This document shows, piece by piece, positions 17,789-25,551 of a stretch of DNA of 64,000 nt. The notes under the pieces were generated by a model that saw only the letters and a list, made by a program, of their open reading frames with translations, was not told where the DNA came from and ran no database searches. Source of the stretch: Acidobacteriota bacterium (GTDB taxonomy: Bacteria > Acidobacteriota > Blastocatellia > Pyrinomonadales > Pyrinomonadaceae); NCBI GenBank assembly GCA_016700175.1, contig CP065003.1, positions 1,560,001 through 1,624,000 of the forward strand, in the 5' to 3' direction. Every line of letters starts with the position of its first letter. Position 1 is the first letter of the stretch. The translations under genes were made by a program, and so were the position numbers.

Positions 17789-17947
17789 CGCCCGGGACTG
17801 TAAAGAAAGGTAAAGGCCGGGGCAACCATCGGGACAGGTCGGCAATCTTATAGCCCGTTATCGCAAATCATTTATTTGTAATGTTTTGGCTCAGCACGGA
17901 GCCTCATAATTTATTATCATCCGATCACATTTCGAGTACTGGTTCCA

Positions 17948-18685
17948 ATGAACTGTGGAAACTATCAAAACCTGATCAGCGCCTACCTCGACGGCGAACT
18001 CGATACGGGAACGTGGAGGGCGGTCGAGACCCATCTTGAGCAGTGCGACGAATGCACGCGGGTCTTCTCCGACTTCAGCACGATCCTCGAGTTTTGCGAT
18101 GAGACATATGCGGCTGAGCCTGAGCCCCCCAACTCGCACGCGCTGTGGTGCCGGATCAACAACATCATCGAGTCAGAGCTTCCGGAAACGCAGGCTGAGA
18201 CGGTCGCTTCCGAAGGCCGCGCTTCATCCGGCTTCTGGAACACGGGTCTGAACCTGTCCGCCGGACAGATCGCGTCAGCAGTTGCCGGAATAGCTCTGGT
18301 CAGCTCACTGCTCACGATCGTCGCATTCCAGAATCTGACGACTCCGGCGGATCCGCTCGCGGGTCAGGACGGAGAAGAGACCGTTGTCGAGAAGGTTCTC
18401 GCGGACCTCGGAATCGGAGATTCAAAGGTCGAACGCAACGAACGTCGACTTAAGGAACAGAGAGCGGCGATCGAATACTGGAAGAACCGGGTCGAGGTAA
18501 GGCGCGCATCGTGGAACATTGAAACCCGAGTGGTGTTCGACAGGAACCTGAGCGAGATCGATAAAGCGGTCAGCGAGTACACTCGCCTATTGAATGAAAA
18601 CCCGCACGACACGATTTCCAATGAAATGCTTGATTCGGCCCTGAAGGAAAAGATGGAGCTGCTCCGTGAATTCTCAGAGCTCTAA
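17948..18685 (+). CDS. zf-HC2 anti-sigma factor with one membrane helix
   Basis: A 245-residue membrane protein. The N-terminal zinc-binding anti-sigma domain has the HxxxCxxC signature THLEQCDECTR at residues 29-39, after ISAYLDGELD. One membrane helix (IASAVAGIALVSSLLTIVAF, ~106-125) separates it from an extracytoplasmic domain of ~115 residues rich in charged helix. The gene follows its sigma factor after 159 bp, a longer gap than usual, with no clear terminator; the AT-rich stretch before it may hold its own promoter. Confidence 0.87.
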   Translation: MNCGNYQNLISAYLDGELDTGTWRAVETHLEQCDECTRVFSDFSTILEFCDETYAAEPEPPNSHALWCRINNIIESELPETQAETVASEGRASSGFWNTGLNLSAGQIASAVAGIALVSSLLTIVAFQNLTTPADPLAGQDGEETVVEKVLADLGIGDSKVERNERRLKEQRAAIEYWKNRVEVRRASWNIETRVVFDRNLSEIDKAVSEYTRLLNENPHDTISNEMLDSALKEKMELLREFSEL

Positions 18686-18702
18686 TCTCCCTTGCGTTGG
18701 AA

Positions 18703-19485
18703 ATGAAGCGGATTCCCTACACAACCTGCCAACCCCCTAAAATCAGATTTCTTAAGGGTCTACTGATGATCGTCGCGGCGTCTGCAGTATTCGCCTCGGC
18801 GCCGCAGGTCTTGTTTGCCCAGAAAAAGTTCGACAAGAGCTATCCGGCGTCGAAGAACGTACGGCTGAACCTGGTCAACCGGACAGGTACTGTCACGGTA
18901 CAGGGGTGGGAGCGGAAAGAGGTCAGGATTTCGGCATCTCTCGAGCGGCCGTTCGCCCAGATCGAGCCGCAGAACCTGAGCGGAGAGATCAGGATCAATG
19001 TGGTACAGGACAACCACGGCCGCGGCGAAGTGGGCGATGTCAACTTCACGATCTACGTTCCGTACGATTCCACCGTGGACATCGAGACCCGCATCGGAAA
19101 TCTTAACGTCAGCAACGTCCAGGGCGGTTTTGTACGGGCTCACATTACGTCCGAGGGCGATGTCTCTCTCGCGAATATCAGTGCTTCAAGTGTCTCGGCG
19201 AAAAACCTGATCGGGAACATTTTCTTCGACGGGATCATCAAGCCCGGGGGCACCTACTTCTTTAAGTCGATGAGCGGGGACGTTAACATAAGGATCCCGC
19301 TCAAGTCTTCCTTCAAGCTGCTCGCGACCGCCCCGTCAACACGGAATATCGCGCTCGGATCGTTCTCGAACTCGAGCATGCGGCTTCTCGGAGACGGCAG
19401 ACGTGTCGTTGGAAAGGTCGGCGGTGGCGAGGCGAGTGTAACGGTCGAGAATCAGCGAGGAACTATTACATTCCTAAGGCGCTGA
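18703..19485 (+). CDS. Secreted DUF4097-like beta-helical protein (first copy)
   Basis: An exported protein of 260 residues. A signal region (LLMIVAASAVFASAPQVLFA) is followed by KSYPASKNVRLNLVNRTGTVTVQGWERKEV and repeated short beta strands (GNLNVSNVQGGF, GDVSLANISASS, GDVNIRIP), the pattern of the DUF4097/adhesin-like right-handed repeats. It is 17 bp from the anti-sigma stop, so probably in one transcript with it. Function is unknown; in this setting it may report or respond to envelope stress. TTG 18697 is an alternative start. Confidence 0.75.
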   Translation: MKRIPYTTCQPPKIRFLKGLLMIVAASAVFASAPQVLFAQKKFDKSYPASKNVRLNLVNRTGTVTVQGWERKEVRISASLERPFAQIEPQNLSGEIRINVVQDNHGRGEVGDVNFTIYVPYDSTVDIETRIGNLNVSNVQGGFVRAHITSEGDVSLANISASSVSAKNLIGNIFFDGIIKPGGTYFFKSMSGDVNIRIPLKSSFKLLATAPSTRNIALGSFSNSSMRLLGDGRRVVGKVGGGEASVTVENQRGTITFLRR

Positions 19486-19598
19486 TGTGTTATTGTTTAT
19501 GAGGCGTTTCGGTGCGCCAGAGCCCGCAGTTACAGAACTTCCTTCCCTAGCTTCCTAAAAGCGCATTCCCTTCCGCCCGCAGTTCCAAGGTGAACAAA

Positions 19599-20465
19599 AT
19601 GAAAGAACTTCCTATCCGGTCCCTGGTCGTCGCACTTGCCCTTTTCGCGTTTGCGGCCGCCGCGCTTGCACAGAGTCCGAACAAGCTGAAACGCACCACC
19701 TACAAGACCGAGACGATCGAGTCCGGCGTAGGGGGCACCGTGTCAATTATCGGAAGCCCCTTCGGGTCGATCCGCGTTGAAGGCTGGTCGAAAAACGAGG
19801 TCGAGATCTCCGCCGAGATCGAGGTCACCGCTGCGAACGAAGCGGACCTCGCGGAACTCGCAAAGGTAACAGGCTTCATGATCGACGAGGGTCTGACCAA
19901 GATAAGCGTCATCACCGTCGGCCCCCACGACAAGAAGTATTTGAAGAAAGCTTTCAAGGACTTTCCGAAACGCCTCCGCTACAGCCCATTCAGAATCGAC
20001 TACGTGGTCAGGGTGCCGCATTACACCGATCTTATGATCGACGGCGGCAAGGGGGACCTTGCGATAGCGGCCGTAGAAGGCAGCATGAAGATCGAGTTCC
20101 TTGAATCGAACGCCGTGTTTGACGTGTCCGGCGGATCGATCCAGGCGACCATCGGAGTCGGCACTGCCACCGTTAACGTGCTCAAGCCAAGCTGGCGCGG
20201 TCGCTTCGCCGACATACAGGTCGCGGCCGGCAGGATCGACGTACTAATGCCGAAGGATATGAACGCGAACCTGTTCGCCCGCGTTCTTCGTACCGGCACT
20301 ATCGAGAACACGTTTGACAACATCAAGCCCGCCCGGCGGACGACCTTCACGGAGACGTCGATGGACGCCGTCGCGGGGAACGGCGGCGCCCGGCTTTCGT
20401 TCACCGTCGGCGACGGAACGCTCTTGATCTCGCCTCGCTCCGAGGCAAAGATCGCGGAAAAATAG
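19599..20465 (+). CDS. Secreted DUF4097-like beta-rich protein (second copy)
   Basis: A 288-residue exported protein related in layout to the previous one: signal peptide (LVVALALFAFAAAALA), then GGTVSIIGSPFGSIRVEGWSKNEVEISAEIEV, comparable to the VTVQGWERKEVRISASLE of its neighbour, then repeated short strands. A central segment (HDKKYLKKAFKDFPKR) is extra. ATG 19599 has AAGG at a good distance; GTG 19590 is also possible. The pair probably arose by duplication. It is closed by the terminator at 20494. Confidence 0.75.
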   Translation: MKELPIRSLVVALALFAFAAAALAQSPNKLKRTTYKTETIESGVGGTVSIIGSPFGSIRVEGWSKNEVEISAEIEVTAANEADLAELAKVTGFMIDEGLTKISVITVGPHDKKYLKKAFKDFPKRLRYSPFRIDYVVRVPHYTDLMIDGGKGDLAIAAVEGSMKIEFLESNAVFDVSGGSIQATIGVGTATVNVLKPSWRGRFADIQVAAGRIDVLMPKDMNANLFARVLRTGTIENTFDNIKPARRTTFTETSMDAVAGNGGARLSFTVGDGTLLISPRSEAKIAEK

Positions 20466-20493
20466 CCCCAAAACCGGCATTTTGGATTTTGGA

Positions 20494-20532
20494 AATGGAA
20501 AGTGATAGATTATCGCTTTCCATTTTTCTTTA
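20494..20532 (+). terminator. Rho-independent terminator
   Basis: A 14-bp stem, aatggaaagtgata (20494-20507) with tatcgctttccatt (20511-20524, one G-U pair), has a 3-nt loop and is followed by tttctt. It ends the sigma/anti-sigma/DUF4097 transcript 28 bp after the last stop, and lies within the 83 bp before dcd. Confidence 0.7.
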
Positions 20533-20548
20533 CCTAAACAGACGATCT

Positions 20549-21139
20549 ATGACCATCAAATCCGACCTTTGGCTAAAGCGAATGGTCGAGGAATCGAAGA
20601 TGATCGACCCTTTTCTTCCGGAGCTCGTCCGGGAAGTCGAAGGGAACAAGATCATTTCCGCCGGCAGTTCCAGTTACGGCTACGACATGCGTCTCGCCGA
20701 CGACGGCTTCAGGATCTTCTCGTCCGTGTACGGAAGCGAGATCGATCCCAAGCATTTCGACGAGGATTCGCTGATCGATCCCGAGCTTCGCACTGCCGAC
20801 GACGGTTCCAGATATTACCTGCTTCCTCCGCATCATTACGGGCTTGGCGTCTCGGTCGAGACGTTCCGGATGCCGCGAAACATCACCGGCATCGCGCTCG
20901 GAAAATCCACATATGCCCGCGCGGGGCTGCTCGTGAACACGACGCCGCTCGAGGCAAGCTGGACCGGCCGGCTCGTCGTCGAGATCGCGAACCTCGCGAA
21001 TCTCCCTCTGCGTGTTTACGTTAACGAAGGGATCGGGCAGATACTGTTCTTCGAATCCGATGAAGAATGCGGTACCTCGTACGAGGACCGCGGCGGTAAG
21101 TACCAGGGCCAGACCGGGCTCACGTTCGCGAAAGTCTGA
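20549..21139 (+). CDS. dcd: dCTP deaminase
   Basis: Dcd deaminates dCTP to dUTP, feeding dTTP synthesis. The trimeric dUTPase-like fold shows in SSYGYDMRLADDGFRIF and in GKSTYARAGLLVNTTPLEASWTGRLVVEIAN, which holds the catalytic Arg and Glu. The C-terminal lid is GGKYQGQTGLTFAKV. ATG 20549 gives 196 residues, the normal length; the frame's 20-residue upstream extension is encoded in the terminator and is rejected. It works upstream of tmk (9365) in the same pathway. Confidence 0.95.
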   Translation: MTIKSDLWLKRMVEESKMIDPFLPELVREVEGNKIISAGSSSYGYDMRLADDGFRIFSSVYGSEIDPKHFDEDSLIDPELRTADDGSRYYLLPPHHYGLGVSVETFRMPRNITGIALGKSTYARAGLLVNTTPLEASWTGRLVVEIANLANLPLRVYVNEGIGQILFFESDEECGTSYEDRGGKYQGQTGLTFAKV

Positions 21140-21523
21140 AGGAATCCAATCAGTTTTCGGCTTTCTGAAAAGCTGATCCGGAGACTTCTCCACTCTCATC
21201 CGGGTCAAATTTTGTTTTGATGATAACTTTCAGCTGCCCCCCGCTTCAGCGGGGGGTCTTTGGTTTCGGACTGCGTAAATAGGGCTTCAGCCTCAAGATC
21301 GCCGACTGAAGCCGGCGATCGATCTCAGGGGGTCCCCTCTCTATATCCCCCCGTTGAAACGGGGGGCAACTGATATAGTTTGTCCTCAGATTCATGCTCA
21401 CCTGGTCCGGGCACGAAGAGGCACTGCTATTGAGACAGCCCCCAACTGATATCGCATTTGCCGGAGGTCGTGTAAATCGGCGGATACACGGCCAAAGGAC
21501 CCAAACTCAGAAATTGCAACGAA
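21140..21523. repeat. GC-clamped hairpin repeats in a 423-bp gap
   Basis: Three perfect hairpins are seen: ccccccgc-ttca-gcgggggg (21237-21256), gatcgccg...cggcgatc (21298-21323 region) and ccccccg-ttgaaa-cgggggg (21347-21366). The outer two are inverted-type copies with related flanks, as in repeat elements that travel in pairs. The first also ends with TCTTT and could stop the dcd transcript. No gene is visible. Confidence 0.65.
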
Positions 21524-21551
21524 TTGCAGGGCTCTTTAAAACGGATATAAT
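21524..21551 (+). promoter_or_regulatory. Candidate promoter of the kynurenine operon
   Basis: TTGCAG (21524-21529) and a consensus TATAAT (21546-21551) are spaced by 16 bp. The first ATG begins 12 bases after the -10 box, so the transcript would have a leader of only about five bases. No operator palindrome was noticed. Confidence 0.5.
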
Positions 21552-21562
21552 CGTTCGTAAAG

Positions 21563-23011
21563 ATGACCGAGATCAGCAACTACATAGGGGGAGAGATGTC
21601 TGCGCCCTCCGACGGTGCGTTCATCGACGACATCGACCCTTCCACCGGGCAGGTTTACGCGTCGGTACCAGATTCCGGGGAAGAGGACGTCACAAAGGCC
21701 GTAGACTCCGCCGAGCGGGCATTTGCAAAATGGTCCTCGTCTTCGCCTGAGTTTCGTCACGATGTATTGATGAAGCTCTCCGGGCTTATCGAGCGCGATC
21801 TTGAAAAGCTCGCAACCGCGGAATGCGTCGACAACGGCAAGCCTCTGACACTCGCGAAGGCGGTCGATATACCGAGGGCGGTCTCGAACTTCAAGTTCTA
21901 CGCCACGGCGGCGATGCACTTCGCTTCCGAATCGCATTCGAACGCGGGCCAGTCGGTCAACTACACACTGCGCCAGCCGATTGGCGTTGTCGGCTGCATA
22001 AGCCCCTGGAACCTCCCCTTGTATCTTTTTACCTGGAAGATCGCGCCGGCGCTCGCCGCTGGCAATTGCGTCGTCGCAAAACCTTCGGAAATCACTCCGA
22101 TGACGGCTTTTCTTTTGTCGGAACTCGCCTCCGAAGCCGGAGTTCCCGCGGGGGTTCTGAACATCGTCCACGGCACGGGACCGAAAGCCGGGGCCTCGAT
22201 CGTGAGGCATCCGGGAATAAAGGCGATCTCGTTCACTGGGGGCACGAAGACCGGCGAATGGATCGCGTCCGAGGCCGGGCCGAAGTTCAAGAAGTTATCG
22301 CTGGAACTCGGAGGCAAGAACCCGAACATCATTTTCGCCGACTGCGATTACGATGAAATGCTGGAAACGACCGTCAGGTCGTCGTTCGCGAACCAGGGCC
22401 AGATATGCCTTTGCGGTTCGAGGGTCTTCGTCGAGAGGCCGATCTACGATCGCTTTCGCGAGGACTTCGTAAAAAGGGTCCGTTCGCTGAAGGTCGGCGA
22501 TCCGCTCGAGGCCGAGACAAACGTCGGCGCTGTCGTCTCCGAAGCGCATATGCAAAAGGTCCTCTCCTACGTCGAACTGGCGAAGCAGGAAGGCGGCGCG
22601 GTGCTCTGCGGAGGCGAACAGGTCCGGATCGAGGGACGATGCGAGGGAGGCTATTTCCTGGCGCCCGCGGTGATCGAAGGGCTTTCGCACGATTGCCGCA
22701 CGAACCAGGAAGAGATCTTCGGCCCGGTCGTCACGATAATGCCCTTCGATTCCGAGGAAGAGGTGCTGGAATACGCAAACTCGGTCCGTTACGGCTTGTC
22801 AGCGACCGTCTGGACAGGCGAACTCGCGAGGGCGCATCGTGTTGCAGAACGGCTTGAATCCGGGATCGTCTGGGTGAACTGCTGGCTCTTGCGTGACCTG
22901 CGAACTCCTTTCGGCGGGGTGAAGGATTCGGGAATGGGGCGCGAAGGCGGATTCGAAGCTTTGAGATTTTTTACCGAAGAAAAGAACGTTTGCATCAAGT
23001 ACGGCCCGTGA
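21563..23011 (+). CDS. 2-aminomuconate-6-semialdehyde dehydrogenase (ALDH family)
   Basis: A 482-residue NAD-dependent aldehyde dehydrogenase. The active-site block is LELGGKNP with the catalytic cysteine at 282 in GQICLCG. The C-terminal VNCWLLRDLRTPFGGVKDSGMG is the sequence that marks ALDH8A1/NbaE/HpcC-type enzymes acting on muconic semialdehydes. In this operon the substrate should be 2-aminomuconate semialdehyde made by the ACMS decarboxylase at 25552, oxidised to 2-aminomuconate. 2-Hydroxymuconate semialdehyde is the alternative, less likely given the neighbours. Confidence 0.92.
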   Translation: MTEISNYIGGEMSAPSDGAFIDDIDPSTGQVYASVPDSGEEDVTKAVDSAERAFAKWSSSSPEFRHDVLMKLSGLIERDLEKLATAECVDNGKPLTLAKAVDIPRAVSNFKFYATAAMHFASESHSNAGQSVNYTLRQPIGVVGCISPWNLPLYLFTWKIAPALAAGNCVVAKPSEITPMTAFLLSELASEAGVPAGVLNIVHGTGPKAGASIVRHPGIKAISFTGGTKTGEWIASEAGPKFKKLSLELGGKNPNIIFADCDYDEMLETTVRSSFANQGQICLCGSRVFVERPIYDRFREDFVKRVRSLKVGDPLEAETNVGAVVSEAHMQKVLSYVELAKQEGGAVLCGGEQVRIEGRCEGGYFLAPAVIEGLSHDCRTNQEEIFGPVVTIMPFDSEEEVLEYANSVRYGLSATVWTGELARAHRVAERLESGIVWVNCWLLRDLRTPFGGVKDSGMGREGGFEALRFFTEEKNVCIKYGP

Positions 23012-23033
23012 GAGGCCTTGGGAGCAGATAGAT

Positions 23034-23207
23034 ATGAGCGAAGAAACGCAGCCGATACGGATAGAAACAGGGGAAGAAGTGGCGCTCGAACTGATGAAGT
23101 TCATCGCCGAGAAAGAAAGCCGCTCCCTGGCGCCGGAAGAGATCCGCGACTACTACCTGGACCTCTTCGTGGAATGCGCGAGAGCGGTGTACGACGGAGA
23201 ACGGTAG
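23034..23207 (+). CDS. Small acidic hypothetical protein in the kynurenine operon
   Basis: A 57-residue frame between the dehydrogenase and the deaminase: 22 bp after the former and 12 bp before the latter. It starts MSEETQPIRIETGEEVA and is mostly helical, with EEIRDYYLDLFVECARAVY near the end. Codon use and packing fit a real gene. I recognise no family. Too short for standard length cut-offs. Confidence 0.6.
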   Translation: MSEETQPIRIETGEEVALELMKFIAEKESRSLAPEEIRDYYLDLFVECARAVYDGER

Positions 23208-23219
23208 GAAAGTCGAAGA

Positions 23220-23633
23220 ATGACGGACATCATCAATTCGGATTCGGCGCCGGAGCCCGTGGGGCTGTACCCGCACGCGCGAAGGGTCGGAAATCTCCTT
23301 TTCCTTTCTGGCGTGGGTCCCAGAGAACGCGGCACGGACAAGATTCCCGGCGTGGAACTGGACGAGAACGGCGAGATAGTCTCGTACGACATCGAGGCCC
23401 AATGCCGCTCGGTCTTCAGGAACGTCCGGTCGATCGTGGAGGCGGCGGGGTCGAGCTGGGAGAAGATCGTCGATGTGACGGTGTTTCTCACGAATATGAA
23501 GGATGACTTCCGGACCTATAACCGGATCTACGCCGAATACTTCGCCGATAACCGGCCGTGCCGGACGACCGTTGAGATAAACCGACTGCCTACGCCGATC
23601 GCGATCGAACTGAAGGTGATCGCGGTTGTATGA
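23220..23633 (+). CDS. 2-aminomuconate deaminase (RidA/YjgF family)
   Basis: A 137-residue RidA-fold protein. LYPHARRVGNLLFLSG, the internal DVTVFLTNMKDDF, and the C-terminal RTTVEINRLPTPIAIELKVIAV follow the RidA pattern, including the Arg that binds the substrate carboxylate. The extended GPRERGTDKIPGVELDENG segment is typical of NbaF/AmnD-type 2-aminomuconate deaminases rather than housekeeping RidA. It would release ammonia from the product of the dehydrogenase at 21563. Its stop overlaps the next ATG by three bases. Confidence 0.88.
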   Translation: MTDIINSDSAPEPVGLYPHARRVGNLLFLSGVGPRERGTDKIPGVELDENGEIVSYDIEAQCRSVFRNVRSIVEAAGSSWEKIVDVTVFLTNMKDDFRTYNRIYAEYFADNRPCRTTVEINRLPTPIAIELKVIAVV

Positions 23634-24373
23634 ACCCGTACCACTGGGAGTTCTCTATGAAGATAAGAACGAAGCTCCGGATCCTGGAGATCTGGGCGAT
23701 ACTCTCCCTGGCGGTCGTCGCCGCGATCGCCTTTTCAGCCGCCGCGAGCGATAACCGGTTCGAGGAACTGACCGTCGAACGACTGAACGTAGTTGAGAAG
23801 AACGGGCAGCTTGTGATGGTGGCTGCGAACAGCAGCCATATGCCGGACCCTGTGATCAACGGCAAGGCGTGGAAAACGGAACGGCCCGCGGGAATGCTTT
23901 TCTACAACGGCCTGGGCGACGAGAACGGAGGCCTCGTTTTTGGCGCCGTGGAGGGAGGCGGCAAGTACGGCGCCTATCACGGGCTCTCATTCGACAAGTA
24001 CAAGCAGGCGCAGGCGATGGCATTGGTCTACAACGATCACTCCGGGAAATACCGTGCAGGCCTTCAGGTCTGGGACCGCCCCGAGACACCGCTCTCGGAG
24101 ATCCTGATCGAGCGTGAGAGGATCGGGAAAATGCCCGATGGCCCGGAAAAGGCGGCCGCGCAGGAGAAGCTCGACAAAAAGAACTTCTCGCCTTCGAGGG
24201 TGTATCTCGGCAAGAATGCGGATTCAGAATCCGAACTGACGTTGTACGACGCAAAAGGAAAGCCGCGGGTGAGAATCGTTGTTACGGCTGACGGAGATGC
24301 GGCGATGTTGTTTCTGGACGAGGACGGAAAGGTGATCCAATCGATACCGGCCCGTTCCAAACCCGAGAAATGA
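23630..24373 (+). CDS. Membrane-anchored hypothetical protein within the kynurenine operon
   Basis: A 247-residue protein with one N-terminal membrane segment or signal anchor (ILSLAVVAAIAFSAAA). The rest is soluble: FEELTVERLNVVEKNGQLVMV, then GGLVFGAVEGGGKYG, then SELTLYDAKGKPRVRIVV and AAMLFLDEDGKVIQSIP, which look like successive beta hairpins. ATG 23630 overlaps the deaminase stop; ATG 23657 is an alternative nearer the anchor. Related proteins occur widely in Acidobacteriota and Bacteroidota without a known function. No link to kynurenine chemistry is evident. Confidence 0.72.
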   Translation: MNPYHWEFSMKIRTKLRILEIWAILSLAVVAAIAFSAAASDNRFEELTVERLNVVEKNGQLVMVAANSSHMPDPVINGKAWKTERPAGMLFYNGLGDENGGLVFGAVEGGGKYGAYHGLSFDKYKQAQAMALVYNDHSGKYRAGLQVWDRPETPLSEILIERERIGKMPDGPEKAAAQEKLDKKNFSPSRVYLGKNADSESELTLYDAKGKPRVRIVVTADGDAAMLFLDEDGKVIQSIPARSKPEK

Positions 24374-24385
24374 AGGAAGGAAGAA

Positions 24386-24910
24386 ATGCAGTTGCAAAGA
24401 CCAATCAATTTCATGAAGTGGATCGAGGAGAACCGCCACCTCCTCAAGCCGCCCGTAGGTAATAAATGCGTCTACGAGGACGCCGAGTTCATCGTGATGG
24501 TCGTCGGCGGCCCGAATGCGCGCAAGGACTACCACTGGGATGAAGGCGAGGAATTCTTCTACCAGATCGAGGGCGACATCACGGTGAAGGTCCAGGAAGA
24601 CGGCAAGCCGGTCGATGTCCCTATCCGCGAGGGCGAGATCTTCCTGCTTCCTCCGCGCATCCCGCACAATCCGGTCCGGGGCGCGAACACGGTCGGCCTT
24701 GTGATCGAAAGAAAGCGTCGCGAAGGTGAGCTCGACGGCTTGATGTGGTTCTGCGAGAACTGCAACGAGAAGCTCTACGAGGAGTATTTCCAGCTCGATG
24801 ACATCACTACGCAGTTCCAGGGGGTGTTTGAGCGTTTCTACTCGAACGAGGACCTGAGGACCTGCGACAACTGCGGCGCGGTTATGGAGCCGCCGGCAAG
24901 ACCTGTCTGA
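24386..24910 (+). CDS. nbaC: 3-hydroxyanthranilate 3,4-dioxygenase
   Basis: A 174-residue cupin dioxygenase that opens 3-hydroxyanthranilate to 2-amino-3-carboxymuconate semialdehyde (ACMS). Iron ligands are His50, Glu56 and His94 (YHWDEGEEFFY, RIPHNPVR). The C-terminal rubredoxin-like site of bacterial enzymes is intact, with cysteines 123/126 (FCENC) and 160/163 (CDNC). Positions agree within one or two residues with the Cupriavidus enzyme as I know it. It precedes the nucleotidyltransferase-like gene by 7 bp. Confidence 0.96.
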   Translation: MQLQRPINFMKWIEENRHLLKPPVGNKCVYEDAEFIVMVVGGPNARKDYHWDEGEEFFYQIEGDITVKVQEDGKPVDVPIREGEIFLLPPRIPHNPVRGANTVGLVIERKRREGELDGLMWFCENCNEKLYEEYFQLDDITTQFQGVFERFYSNEDLRTCDNCGAVMEPPARPV

Positions 24911-24917
24911 TCGGCCG

Positions 24918-25376
24918 ATGCAATCTCTTGTTGATGAACTCGGTTCACTTGCGGACGCTCTTGTTGGGGCCCGTGTCGATTATGCCGTTTGCGGGGGACT
25001 GTCCCTCGCGATCCACGGTTACCCTCGCGCGACATTGGAAATAGATCTACTCATCAAGAGTGATCGCTTGGAAGATGCGCTCGAAGTCGGTAGGGGACGA
25101 GGGTTTAGTGTTAGACGAGAGGACCACTCGTTTAAGGGTGGATCGATCGAGATCAGGAGAATCTCCAAGATCGATTCGGTCGACGAGATTCTGACCCTGG
25201 ATTTCGTCCCGGTCACCCCGGAGCTGGCAGACGTTTGGGACACAAGAGAAGTGATCGAATTCGCTGACAGGGACCTTTGGGTGGTTTCCCGCGATGGTCT
25301 GCTGAAAATGAACCGAATATCGGGACGGCCGCAAGATCTTGTCGATATTGACACGATTGAAAATGACCAAGATTGA
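24918..25376 (+). CDS. Nucleotidyltransferase-fold protein (AbiEii/MNT-like)
   Basis: A 152-residue protein of the minimal nucleotidyltransferase fold. VCGGLSLAIHGYPRATLEIDLLI matches the GG(S)xA...GxxRxTxDIDL block, but the first acid of the catalytic DxD pair is Glu here (EID), and GGS is GGL. These changes may alter or abolish nucleotidyl transfer. It sits inside the kynurenine operon, 7 bp after nbaC, and overlaps the next small gene by 14 bp, as in a two-gene toxin/antitoxin-like unit. Its codon use is less GC-rich than the pathway genes. Activity and partner are unproven. Confidence 0.7.
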   Translation: MQSLVDELGSLADALVGARVDYAVCGGLSLAIHGYPRATLEIDLLIKSDRLEDALEVGRGRGFSVRREDHSFKGGSIEIRRISKIDSVDEILTLDFVPVTPELADVWDTREVIEFADRDLWVVSRDGLLKMNRISGRPQDLVDIDTIENDQD

Positions 25377-25542
25377 TATGTCTCCAGAAGCCGTTCTCAG
25401 ACGCCTCAAGACAGTTGATCGTCTGAGGGAACTCTGTTTGGTGCTAAGAAACTCAAAGAGGCGCAAGCCCGCCACGCAAGATTCTACTCATTCCAAACCG
25501 ACCTCGGAAGTTGGTCCCCGAACAGAGGACAACCGCCACTGA
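25363..25542 (+). CDS. Small partner protein of the nucleotidyltransferase
   Basis: A 59-residue frame starting at ATG 25363, inside the end of the preceding gene. MSPEAVLRRLKTVDRLRELCLVLRNSKRR is a compact basic helical pair; the tail (KPATQDSTHSKPTSEVGPR) is low-complexity. It ends 9 bp before the ACMS decarboxylase. The overlap suggests co-translation with the nucleotidyltransferase-like protein. No family is assigned. Confidence 0.55.
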   Translation: MTKIDMSPEAVLRRLKTVDRLRELCLVLRNSKRRKPATQDSTHSKPTSEVGPRTEDNRH

Positions 25543-25551
25543 AACCGACAA

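Noticed and set aside
17788..17947. Riboswitch between the first sigma and anti-sigma genes
   Set aside because: The 159-bp gap has some pairing potential (ggctcagcacggagcc) but none of the conserved cores of known riboswitch classes that I can recognise.
24918..25542. AbiE phage-defence system
   Set aside because: There is no AbiEi-type winged-helix antitoxin, the nucleotidyltransferase is short with altered motifs, and the partner is only 59 residues.
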